Below are positions 30,158 through 38,022 of a stretch of DNA of 64,000 nucleotides, in pieces. The translations under genes and the position numbers were made by a program. The DNA is from Rhizobium rosettiformans W3 (GTDB lineage Bacteria; Pseudomonadota; Alphaproteobacteria; Rhizobiales; Rhizobiaceae): contig NZ_STGU01000005.1 in assembly GCF_004912135.1 (NCBI RefSeq), positions 186,001-250,000 of the forward strand. The letters run 5' to 3'. How positions within the stretch are numbered: the first letter of the stretch is position 1; the number at the start of each line of letters is the position of its first letter. The notes under the pieces are model-generated. The model was not told the origin of the DNA. It searched no databases and saw only the letters and a list, made by a program, of their open reading frames with translations.

Positions 30158-31492
30158 ATGCGGGCGCTTGTGCTCGTGCCGGTGCTGAAGCAGACGAAGC
30201 CCCAGCCTCTTCCTGAAGGCGCGCCGCCGGCTCCCAGCCGGTCGAACGAAGCACGTCTCGAAGAGGCGATTGGCTTGGCGCGCGCGATCGATCTGACCAT
30301 CGTGCAGGGGCTCATCGTCCAGGTGAACCAGCCGCGTCCGGCAACGCTGATGGGCTCCGGCAAGATCGCGGAAGTGAAGGCACTGCTCGACGAACATGAT
30401 GCGGGTCTCGTCATCGTCGACCATCCGCTGACGCCGGTTCAGCAACGCAATCTGGAGAAGGAATGGGGCGCCAAGGTCATCGATCGCACGGGCCTCATCC
30501 TGGAAATCTTCGGCCGTCGCGCCTCGACCAAGGAAGGCACGCTGCAGGTCGATCTCGCGCATCTGAACTACCAGAAGGGCCGTCTGGTCCGCTCCTGGAC
30601 CCACCTTGAACGCCAGCGCGGCGGTGCGGGCTTCATGGGTGGCCCGGGTGAAACGCAGATCGAAGCCGACCGCCGGCTCCTGCAGGACAAGATCGTCAAG
30701 CTCGAGCGCGAGCTGGAACAGGTGGTCCGCACCCGCCAGCTTCACCGCGCCAAGCGCCGCAAGGTGCCGCATCCGATCGTGGCACTGGTTGGCTATACCA
30801 ATGCCGGCAAGTCGACGCTCTTCAACCGCATCACCGGTGCGGGCGTGCTGGCCGAAGACATGCTGTTCGCCACGCTTGATCCGACGCTGCGTCGGATGAA
30901 GCTGCCGCATGGACGCACGGTGATCATGTCGGACACTGTCGGCTTCATCTCCGACCTGCCCACCCACCTCGTCGCCGCCTTCCGCGCGACGCTGGAAGAG
31001 GTTCTCGAAGCGGACCTGATCCTGCATGTGCGTGACATGTCGGACCCGGACAACGGCGCCCAGTCGGCAGATGTCCTGCGCATCCTCGATGACCTCGGCA
31101 TCCACGAGAAGGAACGCGCGGAGCGCATTCTCGAGGTCTGGAACAAGATCGACCGGCTGGATCCCGAAACCCATGACGGCATCCTCCAGAAGGCCGCGGG
31201 TCGCGAAAACGTCTTGCCGGTTTCGGCCATCAGCGGCGAGGGCGTGGACACCCTCCTGGACGTCATCTCGCAGCGTCTTTCAGGCGTGCTGACCGAGGCG
31301 ACGATCACCATCCCTGCCGACAAGCAGTCGGTCATTTCCTGGCTCTACGAGAACGGCATCGTCGATGATCGCGAAGATCACGAGGATGGCTCCGTCAGCC
31401 TCGACGTTCGCCTGACCGACCGCCAGGCCAATGAGCTCGAACGCAAGCTTGGCGGACCGAAGCCCCTGCCGAAGGAAGACTGGGAGCGGTAG
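30158..31492 (+). CDS. hflX: GTPase HflX
   Basis: Ribosome-associated GTPase involved in rescue of stalled or heat-damaged 50S subunits, 444 residues from the ATG used here. It has the HflX N-terminal domain and the GTPase motifs G1 GYTNAGKSTLFN, G2 ATLDPT, G3 DTVGFISDLP and G4 NKID. The reading frame stays open upstream to position 30092 and encodes a hydrophilic, HflX-like extension (NESIIPEDEKRRDD) without any ATG, GTG or TTG between the hfq stop and 30158. The true start may therefore be a non-standard ATC at 30092 behind AGGA, or the ATG at 30158. Confidence 0.93.
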   Translation: MRALVLVPVLKQTKPQPLPEGAPPAPSRSNEARLEEAIGLARAIDLTIVQGLIVQVNQPRPATLMGSGKIAEVKALLDEHDAGLVIVDHPLTPVQQRNLEKEWGAKVIDRTGLILEIFGRRASTKEGTLQVDLAHLNYQKGRLVRSWTHLERQRGGAGFMGGPGETQIEADRRLLQDKIVKLERELEQVVRTRQLHRAKRRKVPHPIVALVGYTNAGKSTLFNRITGAGVLAEDMLFATLDPTLRRMKLPHGRTVIMSDTVGFISDLPTHLVAAFRATLEEVLEADLILHVRDMSDPDNGAQSADVLRILDDLGIHEKERAERILEVWNKIDRLDPETHDGILQKAAGRENVLPVSAISGEGVDTLLDVISQRLSGVLTEATITIPADKQSVISWLYENGIVDDREDHEDGSVSLDVRLTDRQANELERKLGGPKPLPKEDWER

Positions 31493-31515
31493 ATGCCCCT
31501 CCAGGCAAGTGTGCG

Positions 31516-32097
31516 ATGAGCGATGAAGATGTTGGACCGATTCAATTAGAAGATGACGGTCCCGCACTCGAGCTGCATCGCAGTCAGCGCGTCGAAGCGA
31601 TCCTATTGACTTTGACCCTTATGGTCTTGGGCTGGTTCGCAGGCCGCAGCTTAGCCCATTGGCTCTCGTTCACTCTTGCTGGCGACATCGCATTCGCTGG
31701 CCTCTGCTTGGGTCTCGGCATCCTTGTTGCTCTGCTAGCGAAACGGCTGGGCTGGTTTGTGGCAAGTGACAGTCTGATCCTCAGGGTGTCCGCCAACGGG
31801 CTTGTGTTGGGCTATCCAACCTGCGTGACGCTTCCATGGGATGAAGTCGAACAGGTGAGGTTGATCCGGTCTGCAGGCGGAAAGCTTCCCGTACATCATC
31901 TCCAAGTGACCAGGAGGCAATCAAACACTCCTACCGTTACGCGTCCTGAGATCATCCATCGTCTAGGTGTGTTGTGGGACCGCCGATCTCACGAGTTGCG
32001 CGACGCTCTTGTCACGTTCAGACCCCGATGCCTGACGTCAAATGACGGTCAGAAAGATTACAATTCCGCGAGCTGGACTGGGCTCAGCGACCCGTAA
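31516..32097 (+). CDS. Hypothetical two-TM membrane protein
   Basis: I do not recognise this 193-residue protein. It begins with an acidic stretch (MSDEDVGPIQLEDDG), then two predicted transmembrane helices (about residues 28-48 and 56-80), followed by a soluble C-terminal half with a pattern (LVLGYPTCVTLPWDEVEQVRL) reminiscent of bacterial PH-like/photosystem-assembly-like beta domains. The ATG lacks a strong ribosome-binding site. Codon use is visibly more AT-rich than that of neighbours, suggesting a different history. It begins 23 bases after hflX and ends just before the bchE regulatory region, so it belongs to the accessory insert between hflX and mazG. Confidence 0.65.
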   Translation: MSDEDVGPIQLEDDGPALELHRSQRVEAILLTLTLMVLGWFAGRSLAHWLSFTLAGDIAFAGLCLGLGILVALLAKRLGWFVASDSLILRVSANGLVLGYPTCVTLPWDEVEQVRLIRSAGGKLPVHHLQVTRRQSNTPTVTRPEIIHRLGVLWDRRSHELRDALVTFRPRCLTSNDGQKDYNSASWTGLSDP

Positions 32098-32100
32098 CGC

Positions 32101-32114
32101 TTGACGTTCATCAA
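32101..32114. promoter_or_regulatory. FNR/FixK-type box 1 upstream of bchE
   Basis: TTGAC-GTTC-ATCAA fits the FNR/FixK core TTGA-N6-TCAA with nine of ten arm bases matching TTGAT-N4-ATCAA. Its centre is 20 bases from box 2. It starts three bases after the stop codon of the preceding hypothetical gene and about 80 bases before the bchE start. Confidence 0.65.
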
Positions 32115-32120
32115 ACGCTG

Positions 32121-32134
32121 TTGATCCAAGTCAA
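32121..32134. promoter_or_regulatory. FNR/FixK-type box 2 upstream of bchE
   Basis: TTGAT-CCAA-GTCAA also fits TTGA-N6-TCAA. Together with box 1 it forms a tandem of sites two helical turns apart, ending 53 bases before the bchE start. Control by an oxygen-sensing FnrL/FixK protein is inferred from sequence and from the known oxygen control of bchE in purple bacteria. Confidence 0.65.
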
Positions 32135-32151
32135 CGGATCGCTTTACCACC

Positions 32152-32173
32152 TGTGTCAACTTTAGTTTACACA
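32152..32173. promoter_or_regulatory. CrtJ/PpsR-type site upstream of bchE
   Basis: TGT-N12-ACA is the recognised motif of the photosynthesis repressor CrtJ/PpsR. Here TGT at 32154-32156 and ACA at 32169-32171 are separated by exactly 12 bases, and the symmetry extends to TGTGT and ACACA. It is 14 bases upstream of the bchE start codon, a position suited to repression. A six-base motif alone is weak, but the extension and context strengthen it. Confidence 0.6.
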
Positions 32174-32187
32174 CATGGGAGGTGGTC

Positions 32188-33813
32188 ATGCGCGTCGTCT
32201 TCATCCATCCGAACTATCATTCCGGCGGCGCCGAGATTGCCGGCAACTGGCCGCCTGCCTGGGTCGCCTATCTTGCCGGCGCACTGAAGCAGGCGGGTTA
32301 TACCGACCTCCATTTCGTCGATGCCATGACCAACGATCTCACGGAAGACGCACTCCGCGATCGTTTGCGCGAACTCCAGCCTGATGTCATCGGCTGCACG
32401 GCGATCACGCCCTCGATCTACATGGCCGAACGGTGCCTGGAGATCGCGAAGGAGGTTTGCCCTCAGGCGCTGCGCGTGCTTGGCGGCGTGCATGCGACCT
32501 TCATGTATCAGCAGGTTCTGACCGAAGCCCCGTACATCGATGTGATTGCGCGGGGCGAGGGCGAGGAGATTATCGTCGAACTGGTCAGGGCCTATGCTGC
32601 AGGCAACTGGAAGGAGGCGAGGGCGGGCATCAAGGGCCTCGCCTACATCACCGACGACGGCAAGATCATCGCGACACCTGCGGCTCCCACCGTCAAGAAT
32701 TTCGATGCCGTCGAGCCGGATTGGACGCTGCTCGAATGGGAGAAATACATCTACGTGCCGCTCGGTGTCCGGGTCGCGATCCCCAACATGGCCCGCGGCT
32801 GCCCCTTCACCTGCTCGTTTTGCTCGCAATGGAAGTTCTGGCGCGACTATCGCATTCGCGATCCGAAAAAGGTGGTCGACGAGATCGAGAAGCTGGTCAA
32901 CGACCACCAGGTCGGCTTCTTCATCCTGGCCGATGAGGAGCCCACCATCAACCGCAAGAAGTTCATCGCCTTCTGCGAGGAACTGATCGCCCGTGGTCTG
33001 CCGGACAAGGTGAAATGGGGCATCAACACCCGGGTCACCGATATCATCCGCGACGAGGAGTATCTGGCCCTCTATCGCAAGGCCGGCCTCGTGCATGTGT
33101 CGCTTGGCACGGAAGCCGCCGCCCAGCTGAAGCTCGACCGCTTCAACAAGGAAACCAAGGTCGCCGAGAACAAGAAGGCGATCCGTCTGCTCCGCGAAGC
33201 CGACATCTTCACCGAGGCGCAGTTTATCGTCGGGCTGGAAAACGAGACGGCGGAGACGCTGGAGGAAACCTATCGCATGGCGCGCGACTGGAACCCGGAT
33301 CTCGCCAACTGGGCCATGTACACGCCCTGGCCCTTCTCGCCGCTCTTCCAGGAACTGGGCGACAAGGTCGAGATCTTCGATTTCTCGAAATACAATTTCG
33401 TGACCCCAATCATGAAGCCGGATGCCATGGACCGCGCCGAACTGCTCGACCGCGTCATGAACAACTACCGCCGCTTCTACATGATCAAGGCGCTCTTCCA
33501 TTATCCCTGGCGTGGCAAGGGCTTTCGCCGTCGTTACCTTCTCGGCTGCCTCAAGGCCTTCTTGAAGGCCGGCTTCGAGCGCAAGTTCTACGATCTCGGC
33601 AAGCACAATTACTGGGGCCCGCAATCGAAGGAAAAGGTGAATTTCGGCTTCGACATGACCCGCAAGATCGCGCCCGCCCAGATGGCCGACTGGCAGGCGG
33701 CCTCCGATCGCGCGAGCCAGCTGCGTGCCCGCAAGGCCGGTGAGGCGGAAGAGGCCCGCACCCCCGTCATGGCCTGCGGTGGCGGGCCGGCGAGCCACGA
33801 TGCCCATGTCTAA
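32188..33813 (+). CDS. bchE: Anaerobic Mg-protoporphyrin IX monomethyl ester oxidative cyclase
   Basis: Oxygen-independent cyclase that forms the fifth (isocyclic) ring of bacteriochlorophyll using cobalamin and a radical-SAM cluster. The 541-residue protein has an N-terminal B12-binding-like domain ([19 protein letters not shown], about residues 1-140) and a radical-SAM domain with Cys205, Cys209 and Cys212 in [10 protein letters not shown]. The sequence looks intact throughout. ATG 32188 follows GGGAGGTGG. Two FNR-type boxes and a CrtJ/PpsR-type site lie immediately upstream. bchJ overlaps its end by 14 bases. A generic B12-dependent radical-SAM enzyme is the alternative, but the bchJ partner and regulatory sites make BchE much more likely. 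Confidence 0.92.
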   Translation: MRVVFIHPNYHSGGAEIAGNWPPAWVAYLAGALKQAGYTDLHFVDAMTNDLTEDALRDRLRELQPDVIGCTAITPSIYMAERCLEIAKEVCPQALRVLGGVHATFMYQQVLTEAPYIDVIARGEGEEIIVELVRAYAAGNWKEARAGIKGLAYITDDGKIIATPAAPTVKNFDAVEPDWTLLEWEKYIYVPLGVRVAIPNMARGCPFTCSFCSQWKFWRDYRIRDPKKVVDEIEKLVNDHQVGFFILADEEPTINRKKFIAFCEELIARGLPDKVKWGINTRVTDIIRDEEYLALYRKAGLVHVSLGTEAAAQLKLDRFNKETKVAENKKAIRLLREADIFTEAQFIVGLENETAETLEETYRMARDWNPDLANWAMYTPWPFSPLFQELGDKVEIFDFSKYNFVTPIMKPDAMDRAELLDRVMNNYRRFYMIKALFHYPWRGKGFRRRYLLGCLKAFLKAGFERKFYDLGKHNYWGPQSKEKVNFGFDMTRKIAPAQMADWQAASDRASQLRARKAGEAEEARTPVMACGGGPASHDAHV

Positions 33814-34456
33814 TCAGGGCATCGGCAGGATCCTCGGGCACGGAAGCGCCGGGGATGCGGTAGCGTCACCATCGCCGGCGCGCATCGGACCGAACGCCGT
33901 CATCCAGACGGGGCAGGCGCTGTCGGCACTTTACGGCGTGGGAGCCGCGCGGCTGATCTTCGAATCCGCCGGTCTTGGACGTCACCTTGAGGCGCCACCG
34001 ACGTCGATGGTCGATGAGCACGAGCCCGTCGCCCTGTTTGCCGCGATCCGGGCGATGTTGCCGCCGGCCGAGGCCGATCGTGTGCTGGCCGAGGCCGGAT
34101 ATCGGACCGCCCACTACATCCTCGATCACCGCATTCCGCCGCTCGCACGAAAGATCTTGCCGAAGCTCCATCCGGCAATCGCCTCGCGCCTTCTCGTCTC
34201 GGCCATTGCCCGCCATGCCTGGACCTTTGCCGGCAGCGGCGTCTTCCGCGGCAGGGTGATGGATTGGACAAAACCGCGCGTCAGGCTCGAGATCGTCGGC
34301 AATCCCTTGGCGACGCCCGGCTGCCCCTGGCACGGAGCAGTTTTCCAGCGACTGTTCGGGACACTCTGCGGATCCGCTGCAACCGCCAGGCATCTGGAGT
34401 GCTGCGCCTCTGGCCAGAACCGATGTGTGACGGAACTGCTTTGCACAGGCACGTGA
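33800..34456 (+). CDS. bchJ: BchJ-like 4-vinyl reductase domain (V4R) protein
   Basis: A 218-residue protein recognised as BchJ, the V4R-domain protein of bacteriochlorophyll synthesis. BchJ was first assigned as divinyl (proto)chlorophyllide 8-vinyl reductase; later work gave that activity mainly to BciA/BciB, so a carrier or accessory role for BchJ is possible. The V4R-like region includes [23 protein letters not shown] and the terminal Cys-containing CCASGQNRC. It starts inside bchE (ATG 33800 or 33806), so the two are translationally coupled. No further bch or crt gene follows; mazG is next on the other strand. Confidence 0.87.
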   Translation: MPMSNQGIGRILGHGSAGDAVASPSPARIGPNAVIQTGQALSALYGVGAARLIFESAGLGRHLEAPPTSMVDEHEPVALFAAIRAMLPPAEADRVLAEAGYRTAHYILDHRIPPLARKILPKLHPAIASRLLVSAIARHAWTFAGSGVFRGRVMDWTKPRVRLEIVGNPLATPGCPWHGAVFQRLFGTLCGSAATARHLECCASGQNRCVTELLCTGT

Positions 34457-34556
34457 ACAAGTTCCGGGTGCGCCCGCTCACCCGCCTTTGAGGTGCGGTA
34501 ATGGATTGAGAGGGCCGCAAGACTGGCAGCGAAGTTCGGTGCCGAGGCCGCGAGAC

Positions 34557-35378
34557 TTAGCCCTTGCCCTTCGCCGCCTGCCAGAGCTCTTCCATCCGCT
34601 CCAGTGAAGCTCCCAGCAAGGTCTCACCTGACGCTTCAAGAGACGTCTCTATATAACTGAATCGATTCCGGAACTTGGTGTTCGTCCCGCGCAGGGCCTG
34701 CTCCGGTTCTGCCCCCACATGCCGGCCGATATTGACCAGTGCAAAGATCAGGTCCCCGAGTTCGTCCTTCACCTTCTCCGGCTTATTCTCGGCCAGTGCC
34801 TCGCGCAATTCGCCGATCTCCTCCTCGATCTTGTCGAGGATGGGGGCCGCCTCCGACCAGTCGAAGCCGACCTTGGCCGCACGCTCCTGCAGCTTCAGGG
34901 CTTCTGTGAGTGCCGGGAAGGAGCGCTGCACTGAGCCGAGATAGCCGATGTCGGGATCAGCCGCCGAGCCCCGTGCGGCGCGGCGTGCGAGACGCTCGGC
35001 CTTTTCCTGCTGCTTGATCTTGTCCCACTGGGCCTTCACCGCCTCCGGCGTGTCGGCATCGGAGCGGGCAAAGACATGCGGGTGACGGCGGATCATTTTG
35101 CGGGTGATTGCCTCGACCACGTCGCCGAACGTGAAGAGGCCTTCTTCTTCGGCGATGCGGGCATGGAAAACCACCTGCAGCAAGAGATCCCCCAGTTCCT
35201 CGCAGAGATCGTCCGGATCCTTGCGCTCGATCGCGTCGGCCACCTCATAGGCCTCCTCGATCGTATAGGGCTTGATCGTCTCGAAGGTCTGGACGATGTC
35301 CCAGGGGCAACCGGTCTCGGGTTGACGCAGCGCCGCCATGATCTCGAGCAGGCGGTTGATATCGGTCGAGGCTTCCAT
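34557..35378 (-). CDS. mazG: Nucleoside triphosphate pyrophosphohydrolase MazG
   Basis: All-alpha NTP pyrophosphohydrolase of 273 residues, which hydrolyses (d)NTPs to NMPs and limits mutagenic nucleotides or ppGpp effects. It carries the expected tandem MazG domains, each with an EExxE..ExxD metal motif: EELGDLLLQVVFHARIAEE in the first and DELGDLIFALVNIGRHVG in the second. It lies 19 bases downstream of the deaminase gene and is likely co-transcribed. In related genomes hflX and mazG are close neighbours, so the bchEJ unit appears to interrupt that arrangement. Confidence 0.95.
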   Translation of the reverse strand: MEASTDINRLLEIMAALRQPETGCPWDIVQTFETIKPYTIEEAYEVADAIERKDPDDLCEELGDLLLQVVFHARIAEEEGLFTFGDVVEAITRKMIRRHPHVFARSDADTPEAVKAQWDKIKQQEKAERLARRAARGSAADPDIGYLGSVQRSFPALTEALKLQERAAKVGFDWSEAAPILDKIEEEIGELREALAENKPEKVKDELGDLIFALVNIGRHVGAEPEQALRGTNTKFRNRFSYIETSLEASGETLLGASLERMEELWQAAKGKG

Positions 35379-35396
35379 GCTGATCTCGTCTGCTGC

Positions 35397-35984
35397 TCAG
35401 TTGAGCGGAATGTCGTTGTCGCCCTTGGACGACTGATAGGTCTCCGAAAGGCGGTCATATTCCGCCTTGATCCGGCTGACCTGCTCGAAGAGGGCGGGCC
35501 GTTCGGCATCGTCTGCCGAGGCGACCATTTCGATCATCGCATGGCTCAGCCAGAATGCGTTCTGCCGACGATAGCCGCCAGGCTCCAGACCGAAGACCTC
35601 CTTCAGGATCTTCAGGTCATGTGGGATGGCGAAAGCGTCGCGGCTGTCTTCATGGCTGAAGAAATAGTAGAAATTGTCGAAGCCCGCCCAGGTGATCGCC
35701 GACATGCACATGGTGCAGGGTTCATGCGTCGACAGGAAGATCAGATCCCGGGTGTTGGGGCGCTCGCCCTGTTCGTAAAACCGCTTCAGCGTGTGCACTT
35801 CGCCATGCCAGAGCGGGTTTTCCAGCTCGTTATTGGTCTCGGCCAGAACGAGAGACAGATCCGATTTCCGCAGGATTGCCGCGCCGAACACCTTGTTGCC
35901 GGCAGCCACGCCCTTGGCCGTCAGCGGCAGAATGTCGTGTTCGATCACGTCGAGCAATCGACGGGTGAGTTCGGGTGTGGTCAA
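35397..35984 (-). CDS. Cytidine/deoxycytidylate deaminase-family protein
   Basis: A 195-residue zinc deaminase of the CDA superfamily. The active-site motif is HGEVH with zinc ligand His60 and proton-shuttling Glu62, and the second motif HEPCTMCMS gives ligands Cys90 and Cys93. It resembles nucleoside/guanine deaminase-type members rather than the tRNA adenosine deaminase TadA, and has a longer C-terminal region. The substrate is undetermined. Upstream of and co-oriented with mazG; both could act in nucleotide-pool hygiene. Confidence 0.82.
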   Translation of the reverse strand: MTTPELTRRLLDVIEHDILPLTAKGVAAGNKVFGAAILRKSDLSLVLAETNNELENPLWHGEVHTLKRFYEQGERPNTRDLIFLSTHEPCTMCMSAITWAGFDNFYYFFSHEDSRDAFAIPHDLKILKEVFGLEPGGYRRQNAFWLSHAMIEMVASADDAERPALFEQVSRIKAEYDRLSETYQSSKGDNDIPLN

Positions 35985-36101
35985 GGTGAGCGCTCCGGCC
36001 TATGTGTGCACCGCAATCCTAGGCTTGCCGACTTGCGCCCGAAAGTGAAATGATGGTCTGTCTCCAACTTTTTGCAGCGCCAGCGGTTTCGGGAAGCAAA
36101 G

Positions 36102-36138
36102 CGATGCGAATGGCAATCGGTGACTTTTGCTCGCATCG
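36102..36138. repeat. Inverted repeat upstream of cysG
   Basis: CGATGCGA (36102-36109) and TCGCATCG (36131-36138) are perfect reverse complements with a 21-base spacer, inside the 263-base divergent region between the deaminase gene and cysG. It might be a hairpin or paired operator half-sites for the sulfur operon. No known sulfur-regulator motif is recognised. Confidence 0.3.
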
Positions 36139-36247
36139 GCGAGGGGACTAGGACAGAAATACGCAAGGTGCGGAGCGAAGGGATTCCTGTTTCTTCAATT
36201 TTTAGGCCCGTGACGCGATGATGCCGTCAACTGGCAACGGATGATTC

Positions 36248-37690
36248 ATGACACAGCAAGACAAGCAGCTTTCGGTCTTTCCGGCCTTCTTCAAGGTCGA
36301 GAACGAGGTCGCCGCCGTTTTCGGAAACGGTGACGAGGCCTATGCCAAGGCGCGCCTGCTCAAGAACACCGAGGCCCGCATTGTCGCGTATGCCGATGCC
36401 CCGGAAGCCGATTACGCCGCCTTCCTCGCAGCGAACGCCATCGAGCAGATTGCCGAGCCGTTCGAGCCGTCACAGGTTCACGGGGCAAAGCTGGTCTTTG
36501 CCGCTACGGGCGAGGGCGCTCTCGACCGCGAGATCGTCGCGGCCGCTCGCGCCGCCCGGATCCCAGCCAATGCCGTGGACCAGCCGGATTATTGCGATTT
36601 CTACACGCCGGCCCTTGTCAACCGTGCGCCTATCGCCGTTGCCATCGGGACCGAAGGCGTTGGCCCTGTCCTCGCCCAGATGATCCGCGCCGATATCGAC
36701 CGCCTGCTGCCGCGCTCGCTCGGCAAGCTCGGGCGCCTCGCCAATTCCTATCGTCGTGCCGTTGATCGTCTCGTGCCCCGTGGCGCACCGCGCCGCCTGT
36801 TCTGGCGCGACTTCTTCAAGGGCAAGGTCGCCGACCACGTCGAGGTGGATGAAATCAGCCTTGCCCGCCGCGAAGCCACCCGTCTCCTGAAGGGCGTCGC
36901 TGCCGATCGTGTCGAAGGCCGCGTTTTTCTCGTCGGCGCCGGGCCGGGCGCCGAAGATCTGCTCACCCTGCGTGCCCATCGTCTGATGATGGAATGCGAC
37001 GTCATCGTCTACGACGCCCTTGTCCCGCGCGAGGTGGTCGATATGGGACGCCGCGATGCCGAGCGCATTCCCGTCGGCAAGCGCAAGGGCTGTCATTCGA
37101 AGTCTCAAGACCAGATCAATGCGCTGCTCGTCGAGCTCGGCCATGCCGGCAAACGTGTCGTCCGTCTGAAGTCGGGCGATCCCTTGGTCTTCGGCCGCGC
37201 CGGGGAAGAGATGGCCGCCCTTCGTGATGCGGGCATTGCTTACGAGATCGTCCCCGGCGTGACCTCGGCACTCGCCGCCGCCGCGGATTTCGAGCTGCCA
37301 CTGACGCTGCGTGGCGTGTCCTCGTCGCTGGTCTTCACGACCGGTCACGATTTGCAGGGTAATGTTCTGCCGGATTGGGCGCGGCTCGCGCTGTCGGGCG
37401 CAACCGTTGCCGTCTATATGGGCCGTACGGTCGCCGCCTCCGTCGCCGAGCGGCTGATGGCGGGCGGCCTCGCCGAAGACACGACGGTTGCCGTTGTCGA
37501 GAATGCCGGGCGCCGTGACAGCCGTCTGCTGCACGGCACGCTCAAGGAATTGCCGGGACTGGAGGCTCGCACGGAGCTGACCGGCCCGGTCATGGTCATC
37601 ATCGGCGACGCTGTCGCCGGCGCCGATTTCAGCCGCTCCGAACCGCTCGGTGCGCATGTCTCGGCTGAACTGGAAACTGCAAGGATTTGA
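36248..37690 (+). CDS. cysG: Siroheme synthase (multifunctional CysG)
   Basis: Makes siroheme from uroporphyrinogen III, for the sulfite/nitrite reductase encoded downstream. The 480-residue protein has an N-terminal precorrin-2 dehydrogenase/ferrochelatase module (about residues 1-215, beginning FPAFFKVENEVAAVFGNGDEA) and a C-terminal uroporphyrinogen-III methyltransferase (from about 220, GRVFLVGAGPGAEDLLTLRA and VVRLKSGDPLVFGRAGEE). The usual dehydrogenase Rossmann motif is somewhat degenerate (VAAVFGNGDEAYAKARLL). First gene of the operon cysG-DUF2849-cysI-DUF934-fpr. Confidence 0.95.
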   Translation: MTQQDKQLSVFPAFFKVENEVAAVFGNGDEAYAKARLLKNTEARIVAYADAPEADYAAFLAANAIEQIAEPFEPSQVHGAKLVFAATGEGALDREIVAAARAARIPANAVDQPDYCDFYTPALVNRAPIAVAIGTEGVGPVLAQMIRADIDRLLPRSLGKLGRLANSYRRAVDRLVPRGAPRRLFWRDFFKGKVADHVEVDEISLARREATRLLKGVAADRVEGRVFLVGAGPGAEDLLTLRAHRLMMECDVIVYDALVPREVVDMGRRDAERIPVGKRKGCHSKSQDQINALLVELGHAGKRVVRLKSGDPLVFGRAGEEMAALRDAGIAYEIVPGVTSALAAAADFELPLTLRGVSSSLVFTTGHDLQGNVLPDWARLALSGATVAVYMGRTVAASVAERLMAGGLAEDTTVAVVENAGRRDSRLLHGTLKELPGLEARTELTGPVMVIIGDAVAGADFSRSEPLGAHVSAELETARI

Positions 37691-37692
37691 CG

Positions 37693-38007
37693 ATGGTAGA
37701 CAAGGTTCTCACAGCAAACCGCCTGACTGACGGCATCGCCGTCTGGCTGGACGCCAATGGCCAGTGGACCGAGCGTCTGCAGGAAGCCTTCGTCGCCCGC
37801 CATGCCGAGGCGGTCGAAGCCCTGGAAGCCGCCGGCAAGCAGGCCTTCGCCAGCAACCTCGTCGTTGACGTCAATGTCATCGAGATCGAGGAAAAGGATG
37901 GCAAGCTGCGCCCCTTGCGCCTGCGCGAGCGCATTCGTGCGGAAGGCCCGACCATTGCATATGCCGAGGGTCACGGCTATGCCGACCCGGCATTCATCGC
38001 CGCTTGA
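37693..38007 (+). CDS. DUF2849 family protein
   Basis: A 104-residue acidic protein recognised as DUF2849 by its pattern (VLTANRLTDGIAVWLDANGQW near the start) and by position, since the family is almost always found between cysG and cysI in alphaproteobacteria. Function is unknown; a role in assembly or electron supply of the sulfite/nitrite reductase is an inference from linkage only. ATG 37693 is three bases after the cysG stop, suggesting translational coupling. Confidence 0.85.
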   Translation: MVDKVLTANRLTDGIAVWLDANGQWTERLQEAFVARHAEAVEALEAAGKQAFASNLVVDVNVIEIEEKDGKLRPLRLRERIRAEGPTIAYAEGHGYADPAFIAA

Positions 38008-38022
38008 GGCTTGAGGTAAGAC

